From Phytoseiulus persimilis (taxonomy: Eukaryota > Arthropoda > Arachnida > Mesostigmata > Phytoseiidae), in NCBI GenBank assembly GCA_037576195.1, contig CM075103.1, forward strand, positions 12,338,001 through 12,402,000: DNA of 64,000 bases. The letters are read 5' to 3'. Positions within the stretch are counted from its first letter, which is position 1, and every line of letters starts with the position of its first letter. The notes beneath the pieces are model-generated. The model searched no databases. It saw nothing but the letters and a program-made list of their open reading frames with translations, and was not told the DNA's origin. Position numbers and translations under genes: made by a program. Below are positions 22,201 through 34,262 of the stretch, piece after piece.

Positions 22201-23753
22201 CCATAGAAGAGTGCGGAAATCTCTCGAGCGCACTCTTTGAACCGACGACTGTGCCAGAGCAAAGTCGACCGCCGGCACCGCGCCAGCTCACAACGCCTCG
22301 CCAAAAGCCTGGCACCGACGAAGAGACAGAGACCAGCACCCGAGGTTTGGAGGTGGAATGGGATTCTATTCCAGAGGAAAGCTACCCTGCGCTCACTTTC
22401 AGGAGGCCGGAGGAGTCTCCGGGAGTTTCAGAGGAGCTGCCCCGCCGACTCGATGGGTCAACAATTAGACGAGGGATTGGTCCCTGGAACATTTCGGAAG
22501 ATATTGCGCTGATTCTCACATCGATCGTCACGGAGTCAGCTCGAGACGAAGTCAAAACGGAGTCGAGCTCAATTATCGAATCATCAGCCCGGCGTTCGAG
22601 CCCTCCCCTGCGGTTTGAGGTCAACCACGCGTTTCCACCAAACGGACCGCGGGGCGAGCAACGAATCGGCAAAACGACACGGGCTAACAACCGGGAGCCG
22701 GTCGCACCGTCACCGGACCGCTCGCTTCCTGTTCATCTAGCCTGACGGAGTGAATGAGCTGAGGTGAGCTGCACAGCTCGATAATGAACCAGCTCCGGTG
22801 GCCTGCGTTGCGGAGGGGAGGGGGGAGGGAAACTGCAGGGGGTAGGATGCACTCCACTCACGCGTGTGGCGACTGGGCGTCGCGTCTGCGGCCGACTCTC
22901 CGTTAGCAGCGAATAAACATGAGAGCAACTAGGTAACCAATTCGAGACCAACCTTAACATAACGACCTCGGCGTTAGGCGCTCGCTACGTGGGCGTTTCC
23001 AATAATAGCCGCACTCCACAGGCCGGATTAGTGATTTGCTTAGCGCTTCCCTAATCATTCCAGGGTCGATCTGATTCCGCTGCTCGTCGACATCAGCTGT
23101 GAACGCGCTCGATCGGTCGGACTCGGACTGTTTCCTGTTTTCCTTCGGAACAGCGGACAGCGAACTCCCGGAGCGAAGAGCCAGTTTCCAGACGACTGGG
23201 AGTCGCTGTTGAATCCCAACCAGGGAGCTCGGCGCGGCTTTTCCCCAGGGTTCACACCCCGGAATCTTCTTGATTTCGAGGTAAGGGGAGCAGTTATGAT
23301 TGGAGAAGTGGGAAGGAGCATCTGGCTCTTGCCCTGTTGAGCCCGGGGAGGGAGCCAACAAAGCCTCGTGTCTTAAACCCCGCGTTCATCACGTGTGCGG
23401 TGTGCTCACTACGATCTCGAATCGCTGTGCACCCGATACACAAACAGGTTCGCGTGCACTTCGAGCCTCTCTGCGAGGGAGCGTCATGAATCAACGTTTC
23501 CGAAGCACCCCGAGATCGCTGCCGCGCGCCGCTCTTCCGCGAGGCATCATCGAGGCGTTTTCGAGAACTAGTGATGTCATCGCGATCCGTTCGCGCATTC
23601 GTCGATGCCCGAACCGTTGAAGAGCCCACGATTTTTCAAAACAGCCCGGGAACCCTCCACGAGCAGCCCCTCCCTCGAAATCTCGGCGCGTCGAAACATC
23701 ATCGAGATCTGTAAAACTGCCTCGAGGAAGTTAACGTCATCCTTTAGCGTTCT

Positions 23754-23778
23754 CTAACCCTATTTTCTTATATTCCAG
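23754..23778 (+). other. Candidate 3' splice site
   Basis: A branch-point consensus CTAAC (A at about 23,757) lies 21 bases before a pyrimidine-rich tract ending TTCCAG at 23,778. The downstream frame stays open for about 80 codons (to about 24,024) but has no recognised domain. Confidence 0.3.
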
Positions 23779-24033
23779 ATTATTCGCTGAAAATTGTCAC
23801 GAGAAGCGCACGAGCAGCATGAGTATACAGGCTCCGGTCCTCGCATATTTCAGAGCAGTTCGTTTCAGTACGACCTGGGGACAGTTCGTCGTTGGTTCCG
23901 AGTGGGTTCGGGAGAGGTTTTGGGCGGACGCGTTCGTTCCCGCCATGTACCCTGACCGGCCCTCTCCGCCGGCCACTGATCCAAAAGCCATGTTACTCGT
24001 TGGCGCGACAAGGAGCATGTCATAGATTGGGTC

Positions 24034-24059
24034 CTAACGTTTCTTACTCGCAGGTATGT
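24034..24059 (+). other. Candidate splice site, acceptor or donor
   Basis: CTAAC (about 24,034-24,038), a pyrimidine tract and CAG ending at 24,053 look like an acceptor, yet CAG|GTATGT at the same spot is an almost ideal donor. Both readings cannot apply to one transcript, and no frame is open across the whole 23,779-24,053 interval. Confidence 0.25.
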
Positions 24060-26835
24060 TCCGATACGGCATGTGTCGTTGCTGTCTGCGTCGGAACGTC
24101 ATTCGTCATCCTGTCTCTTCGAGGAAACATGCGTGTCTACGAGCCGTACTGGCGAGAGCCGACCGTGCACTGCGTTCCCATTCAGCGAGGGGGGAGGGGG
24201 CGGGGGCATCAGAGCCCAGAGGTCGAAACAGCAAACCGCCTCGGAACGATTTACTATCATGTGTTGTTTTGCACGCCGCAGGTGGCTCCTAAACTTTGAG
24301 TGGCATATCTGCGAGGGCTGCCCCCCGAGTCCGTCGGACGAGATGTGGCGGAGTTACGAGCAGGAGTGAAGTCGCGGGAAGAGAATTGGCGGGAAGCCAC
24401 GCACGTCGTGTCGGCTATCGGTTGGAGAAACTTTCCGAGCTCTTGACGACCTGGACCAGCACCGAAAAAGTATTGAATCCTCCTCCGCCCAGAGGTCAAC
24501 TCGGTGATGAATGTTCTGTAGAGCGGTCACGACTCTCGCGAACGGAACGACGAGGAGAAGTCGAGCTGGGTTCGGGCGGGAAATGTGAACTCTGGGAGTT
24601 CTCGTCGGAGGGCGAGGAATGCTCTGAGTTCAACGATCCTTCCCAGCGCCTCGGACAAGGAAGAGGGGACTGGGACCACTGTACCGAAACCTCGAAGCCA
24701 GCAGTTGTTCACGAGTTTCGCTGAGCCGCTCGGAAGAGATCGAGTCGAGAATCCATGCCATCTCGGATTCCATCCAGCGGGTCGCTGACAGACGCACCAG
24801 GCAACTCGAGAGCTTCGGTTGGGAACTCAACAAGGTGCGGTTATTCAAACAGTCGTGCAGGTAGGGAGACCGTTCGCCTTCCATCACCAATCCCAACGGA
24901 CTTCGGCGGGAGGACACCGCGGAGCTTCGGGAGGCGACCGTGCGGCGGTTTCTCGGTCGAGAACTCCTAATTGAAGACCCGACCTCCTCTCTCGCTTTCG
25001 CCTCCTCCCCCTTTCGTTGTCGGTTTGTCTTTGACAGACTCAAGTACACTCTCATCAACAGTCAAATTCATTGGAGAGATGCTCGAAGCCGTCGACAGAC
25101 GAGCGGCTAGAAAGCCACAGAGGGAGGGAGGTGGATTGATGGAAGAATCCAATCGATTGGAGCAGCTCTCAATCGTTCCGATTCCGCGCGGGACCGGAGA
25201 TAAAACTAACCCGGCCAAGCGACCGACTCGGATCTCAATTGATCGATGACATGCTCGACTATGCATGATTGCCTGAACGGATCCGTCTGTTGCTGGAAAC
25301 GCATCGGAATCGCTTCGGAAACTCGGTGGTTTGGGCATCAGCCCTCAAACCTCGTTGCGGCGGGAAACTTTCAGGGCGTAGCGAGGGGGCGCCGCCCTTC
25401 CCCACTTTCCGGGGTCCCCCACAGAACCTGGGGCGGAATTCTCGAATTTCTCCCCCAACCAGCAGCCACTGCAATCGGACGCCGCTGATCAGCGTGGTCC
25501 TGTATCGGAGGATTTCCGTGGTCAGCATTGATTGTTCCCTCGCTACCACAAGCCCTCGCGTGGTCATGCCGAGGCCCGAGGATTTCGAACGGCTGAGTTG
25601 CAAATAATGATCCGACTGACCCGCGCACCAGGTGTGCTCCGATGGCAAACTCTGATCGCTATGGCAGAGCATCCCCGTCGTTGCCGGGAATATTCACGTG
25701 ATGCACTCCCTCGGGCTTTGGACAGAAGAGAACTTTTTGTTGCGTGTCGCGGACTCTCTCCTGATCGCTCGCGTGGGGGAGAATCGGAGAAGAAACGCAG
25801 CGATTCTCCGCAGCAAATATGAATCTTTGATTCCAAACCCAAGCACGACGAGAGAACCTCGCCGTCGTCGAACATCGAATCAGAAGCCTCTCGCACGGCC
25901 GAATGGGTGGAGACTAGACACGACGGACGCCGAATGAACCCCATTGCGTACATGCTCAATGGACCGCGTCTTGAGGTGACCTCTATTTCTTAAACAGATT
26001 ATTGGACTGACCCTCGAGGCATCGGATTCCTTTTCTCTGATCGGAGCTTCTCGCTCCAGCTGCCCGCGGCTGTCTAGGTCGGAGAGTACTTTCCGGAATC
26101 CCGGGCGTCGATCTCGGAAACCCACACGCCATCTTTTCCTTCGAGCCTATCGGTGTTCATCTCGATCCGCGGCCCCCACCGGTGCTGATTGCTCGAGAGT
26201 CCCGCTCGAAGAATCCCCTCCCCCCTCCGGCAGCCAAACCAGGAACGGGATCTTCGTGGACATCTGAATTTAGATCGCTGTGTGAAAATCTCGTGATGAG
26301 TGACGGAAACCTTTTGAAGCCCGAGCGTCTGTACGCCCGGAAAATTGAGCTCGTTCGACGACCTCAAAAATACTTCCCATCGAACCGAGACTTATTGCGT
26401 CCGCTGAAACCGGGGTTCGGAATTTGGTTCCCCGAGAACCGAGCGCTCGTGAACTCGGCGGGCACTGTTGACCTGGATGAGGTTTCCCTTCACGTGGACG
26501 GAGCGAATGAATCTCATGTCGAGGGCTCAAGGGAGCCCCATCATATGAAACTTTTCGGAACAAAGGTGAAAATGTTAGGCCGACGATATTCGAGCAGCTT
26601 GAACATCTTGGAGCGCCTTTATTTTTGTCGAGCTCGGCCGGTATGGAGGTAAATTGCGTTTTTTCCTCCGCGGTCCGTGCTCCGTTCTGCTGCGGTCCGT
26701 GCCGTCCAGAAACATCCATCTCGGCTTATTGTGTGGGGCTATAAAGCTGCCGTGAGCACGTGCCGCAAACCACTACGTTACCTGGCCGAGACTCGCTGAA
26801 ATTCTCGCATGCGAATCGTTCCATTAACGGAGGGA

Positions 26836-26853
26836 GGGGGGGGGGGGGGGGGG
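26836..26853 (+). repeat. Poly(G) tract, 18 G
   Basis: This is an uninterrupted G run preceded by GGAGGGA. It is prone to replication slippage and to length error in sequencing. Confidence 0.9.
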
Positions 26854-28293
26854 TCCCCATGAAGAGAGTCTTCAACCGATTGCGTATTCGCCGGACCTTA
26901 ATGGATCCGAATCGATTTTCGGTATTCCGTCCATCCGTTGAACATATTGGAACAAACTCATGAGCTCTTCAGGCGACAAGGAGGATATTGAAACGAGGTC
27001 TGTGCGGTGCTGGGCCGGCTGGCACTTGACGATCGAGCCGCAAAGACTTCCGACTCCACCATAGGAATCCGACGCCGACTTTGATGGCGCTCCTGACTCG
27101 GAACCGAATCACGACACTCCCGGAGAGGCTTCGAACCTTCGGCCGCCCAAGGTTCAACAAACACGAAGAACATCCTAGACCCCTCTGATGAGGACTGGAG
27201 TTCAGTCTCTGGTTCGCTGGGACAGGAATCACCGGGTTTCCCAACTCTACGCTCCCGGGAAGAACTCCTAAACTGAGCACTCCACAGGAACGAGAACATC
27301 GAGACCGAGCATAGCATGTGGCGCGGGAGGGAAACTGTGAAAGGAGCGACCTCATGCTTCAGAAACGTCGTTTTCGACGGGTATCGGCTCAAATCCTAAT
27401 TCGAGTCGCGCGATCGATGGTTGTAATTAGTTATGTGACGCACGAACATCGCCGTGGCAGGCCGAATTCGCGTAACGTGTACGGGCGTCCGGAACTATTA
27501 AGCTCCGGCAAGCCTGCCGGTGTGCCGAGGCATCTTGATTAGTACGTGATACACCAACAATATTTCAAGGAAAGCCGACGTGCTTTGCAGCCTTGAACGA
27601 CTCCGGGCCGCCGCTTTCTTTGGATCAAGAACAGACTCTTCCACACGGTTAGCTCCCCGCTTCCTTGCTGCTGCGTCCACCGCCCCCTCGCCCATCCCCC
27701 GTTTTCCACTCCCACTCCGCCAACTCACCGCGCGGAAACTGGAAGTGTGAGCGCAAGGAAAAACCGGAGGGAAAACGCGGCCTTTCGAATGCTCGCCATC
27801 GCTCGCCCGTATGAACTCTCAGTCAGCCGGCGCGCTCGAAACACTTCCGACTCCCGTCTTCGCGTGGTATTTCCCTACGTGGTCGAAAAAATATTCCAGG
27901 CCAAGAACTCCGCCGTGTGTGCCCTTCTCCCACGTCGGGGAAGCTCCCGGCCGCGAGTCCGGTCCTCTTCTGCTCCGAGCTTGCCGTTTCCATGTCAAGA
28001 GTTCCATCGCTTGCCTTTCCCAAGAACACACCTTCTTCGGTCCGAGTTGAAGTCCCGCTTCCCGTTCCGATGGCCCCGTTCTCCTCAGACATACTCTCTT
28101 CTCTCCCTGGGCCGGAGGCATGCATTCGCTACTAAAAAGATTCTCCCAAGGTTTACCCACTTTCTCGGCTGGAAACTTCGTTCGGTCCGGCTCAAGATTC
28201 GCCCTTTTTTCTGCGTTGCTCGCCCCGCTTCCGCTGAAATTCATCCCTCCGCCCCTCCTCGCACTCTCGAATTTCGCTGCGAGGTGAATTCGA

Positions 28294-28319
28294 GTGCTAA
28301 CAGAGTTTTTTTCCTCCAG
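28294..28319 (+). other. Candidate 3' splice site
   Basis: TGCTAAC is followed by a T-rich tract and CCTCCAG ending at 28,319, a good match to a branch point plus acceptor. The nearest upstream GAG|GTGAAT (about 28,283) would give an intron under 40 bases, so the true donor, if any, lies further left. Confidence 0.3.
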
Positions 28320-29359
28320 CTCCTGCAAAGTGCTTCGATGGAACTTGTTGCCGGAATAAATCGAATCGTCTGTTGATTTATGAAACTACACCGTTGAACA
28401 CCAGACGCTTTTTCCGTCTGCGCGCTCTTCCCTCTCTCAATATTTTCCTCCGGGGGGAAGTCGGAGGTGGAGACCCGAGGACGAGCGGTCATTCTCATGA
28501 CACGCGGTCACAGTGGGCACTCGGATTGCCTCTGCCGGAGGTGAACGCGGAGAAATCCCGACTCGGTTGACGTAAGCCAAGTTATTGCATTTCGCATCCT
28601 TGCTGACTAAGGGCCGGGCTGAGGCTTGTTGCGGTTCCCGGAGGCTCCCGAGCTCAGCGTGACCGGCGGCGTTCCCATTCACACGGTGACACCGAAGCAA
28701 CTACTGACGGCGCCTTGGCCACCTGGGTCGCGGGACAAGGCTCACAAACTCCGGACTACGATGTTAGGACCAAGAAGTCCGGGTCGCCCGCACTTTCAGG
28801 AATAATGTCGGGAGGGGTTCCGGCGCACCTCCTGCCCCGCTATAGCATCACGAGTCAGTGATCAGATGAGTGAATCGAGCGAGAAACTTTTCACAGACGC
28901 TTGTCTGCTGAGTCCAGTGCTGCATGTGCCGGAAGGATGATGGAAGTTACGTCATTCAACGGTCAGATCGTGGATTCATGGTTCGAATGGATTACGGCCA
29001 TCGACTCCCTCCAATGCATTCGAGGGTCTCTGGCTGAGAGTCCGATGATGAATCCAGGAGCCTCCGCCGTCTAAGCTCTCCTTTTATCGTGTCTTCCGCT
29101 ACTCTAGCGACATCGTCATCATCAGTCCCATCATGCAAGATCCCACACCACTGCCTGAGGCTACGAGATATCACAACAGAACAAGAGTTAACGAAGTGCC
29201 ATCCTCGCCGCCCGCGACTCCTCTCGGAGGATGCTTCGCACAGCACGCGAATAAAAACGAATATGGGCGAAAAAATCGAAAATCCCGCAGAAGCTCCGTC
29301 AACTGTCGAGCACATGACACGGAACTCGAGGCTCATCATGGTGGCGGAGATGCGCAAGG

Positions 29360-29746
29360 ATGGCGGGGAATCGACGGAAAATCGAGACGAAAGGCGAGAC
29401 CGTGGTCAAATGTCAATGTAAACTCAGATACGAATCTACGATGCCGATCGAACCGATTGACATCTTCGCTGCTGGAGTCCGCATGACAAAGGTGGATCTG
29501 GATAAAGTCTATGCGGAGGATGATTGTGCCGCAGGAGCGAAGTTCAAATTTCACATAGTATCCAACTCGGGAGGAATTGTTCGGCACACGGGGCAAAACG
29601 GAGAACTTCGTTTGGTACTTCCGACTCGCACTTGTTCGGCGGTCTGTGGGGATTATTCTGATTCTCGCACGTACTGTTATATACTGAGGCAGGACAATTA
29701 TTTCGACGACGATGGCAGCCTACCCCGGGACGCATGTTGGATTTAG
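29360..29746 (+). CDS. Unidentified frame, 128 codons, possible exon
   Basis: The frame opens at an ATG and ends at a TAG. The first part is basic; residues from about 40 onward (VRMTKVDLDKVY-like) have mixed hydrophobic and acidic composition with several cysteines, and the end is acidic with a DDDG run. I do not recognise a family. It overlaps the tail of another plus-strand frame (29,089-29,421) in a different phase, as would happen if coding continued with a frame change, or by chance. There is no TATA box, splice consensus or AATAAA nearby. It is reported because its composition is more protein-like than that of its neighbours; it may not be a gene. Confidence 0.15.
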   Translation: MAGNRRKIETKGETVVKCQCKLRYESTMPIEPIDIFAAGVRMTKVDLDKVYAEDDCAAGAKFKFHIVSNSGGIVRHTGQNGELRLVLPTRTCSAVCGDYSDSRTYCYILRQDNYFDDDGSLPRDACWI

Positions 29747-32012
29747 AATCGGGCGCGATACATGCAGTTTGAAGGCTACTCATGATTTTTCACTCGTCTC
29801 AGTGGTCCCTCAACGAAAAAGTTCCAAAAACCAGCGTTTGCACTCCAGCAGACAATCCTCAATGCAACTTCCCAGCGATTGTTTCTCTTAGCAGAGTTTG
29901 AGCACAGTCTTCCTCTGATTGGATCTCGCATGAGTCGTTCTAATGAACGTCATGGTTCCTCGTTCCATGTCGTGTGTGTGTGATTTCGAAGCCTGAAGCT
30001 CGGAGACGATTCGCGGAAAAATGGAGCTTGAATTATTTTCTATAACCGGCGAATTCTATCTGTCAGAGTGTCAATGGGAAGTTTTTTCACTGACATTGTT
30101 CGTGGCCTCGTGTCGAGGGCACGTTGATGCTCTGAACGAAAACCATCCAGGGATCCAGGTAGAACTCTCTCCAGTTTGAGAAGTTCGCTTTTTCTCCAGG
30201 AGGATCCCGGCTCATATTTCGGATCGATCCGGGGATAGGTCTGTGATAAATACGATGGATTTGGATGGATCCGCCTCCATTTCAATAGGGTCTGAGCTAT
30301 GGCTCCGAAGTGATTCAGATACGCATTCAGAATGATCGTGTATCGATCTGAAGATGGCCACGAAAGTTGAGAATTTTGTAAAGGGAGTTCCCGAAAAGGA
30401 ATTCTGCATCAGCCATGGGCGACTTGCAACGAGGTTCAACCCCGCTCCCGTAGAGGTCCGTACGGCTGGTGAGATGTCAGCAAGTCGCGCGAGGCTCCGC
30501 GGATCCGCGAGGCGCGAATGGCGAAGAACCATCGCTCAGGACTCGATCTTTTCCCCCTGCTGAGTACGCAGGATAATCCGATCCCTTCCACGAACGAATT
30601 CTCGAGATTCCACTCTCAGCGGGACACCAGAGATCAACGCACAAATGCAGCCCACTTTCAGAAATTATCTGCGATGGAAATTCATACTTGCTGCAGACGA
30701 TCCGAAGCCCTGCTCGAGTTTTCACAATACTCTCAGCCATAGTTTCGTCTCCAATCGTGGAAGGTGCAAATTATCTTCGCTGACTTTCGAGCATGATGAT
30801 TCCGGAACTCGAAAATATCGATCGCATCATTCTCTGACATGACAGCGCGAAATTCTGATTCTCGAAGGAATGTTTTCACTTTCAGGCTCCCGTCCGAACA
30901 TCATCATTGAGAAGCATGCGAACCCGACAGAATGAACGATAAGGAATGGCCGGCTATTGGGTTGTATTCGGTGATCGACGATGGTACTTGGCGTTGGAGA
31001 CTTCGAAACGCCTACTTCCTTGTCAGGATTCCTAGCTGCTGTTATCTCTCGCAAGGAACCTGAGGCGCAAAGGATCTGCCGCTTTGGGAGATGCCTCCGG
31101 GTTCCTCTCGCTCCTCTTAAGTGAGTCTCTGACGACTTTCGGCTCAAATTTAAAGTAAATAGAAGCTTCTCGGCTCTCAACTCGGCTCGCCGGCCCCGCG
31201 CTAAAATAAACAGGGCGTGTCTAAAAATGAAGAAAAACCTCAGATAGCTTCTGGAAAGCTAAGAAGAGCCTCTCATCCCGCCAGGACGGAGACCGCTTCT
31301 TCATTCTTTGCGGGGAGATCCAATAGAGGAACTCGATACGTTTACATCGCGATGAAATGAGTCGGAGGACAACCGCTTTGATTTTCCGCGATAGGGCATC
31401 GTTTCGGCCTCCTGGAATTCGCTGTCCCACCTCGATTGATTCGTTCCCGGAATTCCTAAAGTCCCTTGTTTCAGTAGCACTTCATCACCGTGGAAGGCTT
31501 CGCTTGAGTTTGGCTGCGAGTCAGCTGCAAGAAATCGGAAGTTCCATCTCCCCTCGACATCTTGCCCGAGCCAGAAGACAGTTTCAAACTGGGATTGACC
31601 GCAACGATAGCCCGCGAAAAGTTGAAACAATATCGCTGCTGTTCGAATGGAGCTCTCGCGGGATACTCAACAAATTCCCAAAAATGCTCCCAACTCACGA
31701 GAAAGAGAGGATGAGGAAGGCATGCCACGTTTCGGAGCTGACCTCAAGCATCTATCCCTGGAGCACATGATGAGCATTGAGTCGAATTATAGGTTCGCGG
31801 AAGCTGATCCGAGTTGGGCATCTCGTCGGACTCCTCCAAACTTTTGAGCACCCCGACGCAGGTAAAATGTGTTCATCCAGCTCAAATCACAGCTAGGGAA
31901 AAAAAATATACTCAGTCTTGAAACTGAGCGTTCTTGGCCTCCCTGAGCTCGGTGAGGTCAGCAACCCATTTTTTGCGACGAGTCAACAGATGAAGCAAGC
32001 ATCCAAGCCTAT

Positions 32013-32043
32013 CATATGTGATGTTTCCCTCAAATCACATATG
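32013..32043. repeat. Perfect 10-bp hairpin
   Basis: CATATGTGAT and ATCACATATG pair exactly around an 11-base loop. It could form a small cruciform or bind a dimeric factor. No gene is adjacent. Confidence 0.5.
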
Positions 32044-33485
32044 TAAGGAGTTCTGCTCCCTCTGAGATCTGTGAGCGTATCCTCTCCACTGCTCGAAATC
32101 GTGGGAGCGTTGTTCAACGGAACAGTCAGAGAGGTGCAAGTATCGAGTTGCGAATCGTTTTCGTCATAAGTTAAGGAGAATATTTCGATTGAACGTTTAT
32201 CCTATCCATTACCCACTACCCAGTTAGACTCCCCCCATATAGAAGATAAAGAATGAAATTCAAAGGTAAATAATGAAATTTTGGTTCACGCCTGAAATCG
32301 ATTGTCGTGGCTCTACAGAATCACACATATGTCGCGGCCGCATGCTGTCTCATGTATAAGATGAGCTGGTGGTAGCCATGTCGGGCCATCTCGCAGTTTG
32401 TTCTCAAGCAGTCTTTCTCGAGACGGGGCCGTCGCTGCGTGCCGGTATCACAAACATCCTTCTCTTCTCTCATCTGGTCGCACGTTGTGGACCTCTCCTA
32501 TACGAGGTCCCGAGCTCTCGATGAAGGTCGTCCTTGCTGATGACATTGTCGGAGGTTTTCTGGGTTTCAGATGCGGAGACATGGCTTTCGAGCCTCGAGA
32601 GGACATCTGGGCGATTCCAGTCTGGGGGAGGCGGATAGCTTGCTCAATATCGAAGTCGATCAACCCCGTGGCGGCGGCAAAACAATGTTCGGCGTCAGTT
32701 CAGCTCCAAAGTGTGAGAACTGTCTTGAAGAATCGGTCTGTCTGCCGTCTCGGGCGGTCGCGTAATACAATAGAATACACTCCGATGCGAGCTGACGAAC
32801 GCTGGTAAAACGACCTATAGTCGAAGCGCTCCGGCTCTTGGCTGCCTCGCGTCAAATCTCATCTCCTAGACACTCCACTTCGAGAGAGGGAATAGAAAGA
32901 GCCGTCATGCCTGTTTTGCAGTTCTCTTCAGAAAATGCTTTCGAACAGAGTGGATGGCACTCAAGAAGCCAATGAACGACAGCATTATTCCATGCTCCCG
33001 TCCCGGCTGCCTGAAGGTGGGAAAAACCCAGGTGTGTTGGGTCTGCAACGTCGCAGGTCGATTTTCCTGGGGAGAACATGAAAATCCGCAGTCGACTATC
33101 AAATCAGTGGACTGCCATAACATTCGATTCATAGAACATGCTCGCGGAACTTTTCTATTCTCCCGAAGAAATGCGAACATCACAAAAACTAGAGGCGTAT
33201 CACAGTTATGAAATCACGAGAATTCGAGCGTGAAGTTGGCGAGGAAGCCAGGAAATCATGAACTTGAGAAATTTCGGCTGCGTTGATTTGAGAATAGAGC
33301 GCGTTTGAACAGAACTATTCGGCGCAGCCTTCGATCTTCTGCAAGCGCTCTGGATTTCCTCGGGGAGATCGCTAGCGAACTATTCTATAACTTGATGAAT
33401 GAGCTCCAGAATGACTGCAGGATGAAAATTCAGCAACGGGCTGTCGACATCTGCGAGGTCCTGCCAAATTAAAATCGTCGAGAAA

Positions 33486-34262
33486 AGTGGAGTTGCGACG
33501 GTGTCTTCCCGATGTGCCGAAATTCATTGCACCGAAAACCCGGAGTGCCGAATAAAAAGCCCGTTGCGACGAAAACCCGTAGGACCGAAAACCCTTTCTC
33601 TCGTTCCGATGGTCAAGCGAGTCGAGCTAAGATTCTATGCACAGCACTGGGTCTGAGAGACTGCTTTTTCTTGAGCGGAAATGGACCAAGTAAATCATAA
33701 AGACAGGAACTGTGTATCTGAATGATGCCAAATTGTTTCGGAACCCGAGCTTAGAAGGTTCCTGATCAATGATACACCGTGTTCGAGCGGAATGAGGGCG
33801 TGGTGTGCACAACACTGAGTCCGTCGGGGGTTCGATCAGCGAGGGTGAAGATACCGAGTGAATTTCCATGAGCGTGGAAGCTAATGGCTGAATTTTGCCG
33901 AAATATTTTGGGAGCTGAGAAGGGGAGCTTCATGCTTCGGCTCGGGGTTTCGAAGTCAGGGTGTCCGAGCAAAGGATCTCCAGTGAGGTCGAGCTTGCTG
34001 GCGTTTCGCGAATCTTCTAATATGAGTAAGTTCCTCAACGCAAGTGACTTTCGTCACATACCTGATATGTCATTGATCAGGAACTTACCCAGCTCAGCTC
34101 GCGATCAAGTCGGGCATCGTTTCAGATACACAGATTCCACGATTATCATGATTTGCTTGGTCTCTTTTTGCTCATCTGAGTGCAGTCTTTTGGACCCTGT
34201 TTTCGATGCAATGAATTTCGGCACATCGGGTATGAACCGTTGCGACATTCTGGTCCCGAAAC
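33486..34262. mobile_element. Palindromic foldback element, family F4
   Basis: The left arm (about 33,486-33,780) pairs with the right arm (about 34,060-34,262) in inverted orientation. The match is exact at CCCGATGTGCCGAAATTCAT (33,508 region and 34,211-34,230) and strong at GTTCCTGATCAATGA (about 33,760 and 34,073). The left arm carries an extra block of about 80 bp made of short CCGAAAACCCG-type units (about 33,530-33,597) that the right arm mostly lacks. The central spacer is not palindromic and has no coding domain. Ends and target duplication are not clear enough to fix the superfamily. Confidence 0.65.

Larger units (their letters stand above)
22201..28980. other. Unassigned 6.8-kb stretch with isolated splice-like signals
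   Basis: No known domain is seen. Frames recorded are 22,251-22,745 (+, 164 codons, proline- and glutamate-rich), 24,296-24,724 (+, 142), 26,182-26,652 (+, 156) and 27,747-28,376 (+, 209, overlapped by 27,819-28,328 on the minus strand, 169). In the third plus-strand frame at 24,727-24,870 a short stretch reads like a coiled coil (SEEIESRIHAISDSIQ). Stops and frame changes break all of these up. The 27.6-28.4 kb part is GC- and pyrimidine-rich, which lowers stop density on both strands. Confidence 0.25.
28981..33485. other. Unassigned 4.5-kb stretch
   Basis: No domain is recognised. Two overlapping plus-strand frames, 29,089-29,421 (110 codons) and 29,360-29,746 (128 codons, six cysteines in its second half), are the most protein-like. 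A frame at 31,357-31,770 (+, 137 codons) and another at 32,398-32,808 (+, 136) are of chance length. A small perfect hairpin lies at 32,013-32,043. Confidence 0.25.

Noticed and set aside
22251-25260. A retroelement gag-like region suggested by a coiled-coil-like stretch near 24.75 kb
   Set aside because: No protease, reverse transcriptase or integrase follows, and the stretch is too short and interrupted to assign.
27747-28376. 209-codon plus-strand frame
   Set aside because: A 169-codon frame covers most of it on the opposite strand, the segment is pyrimidine-rich, and no motif is seen; low stop density explains both.
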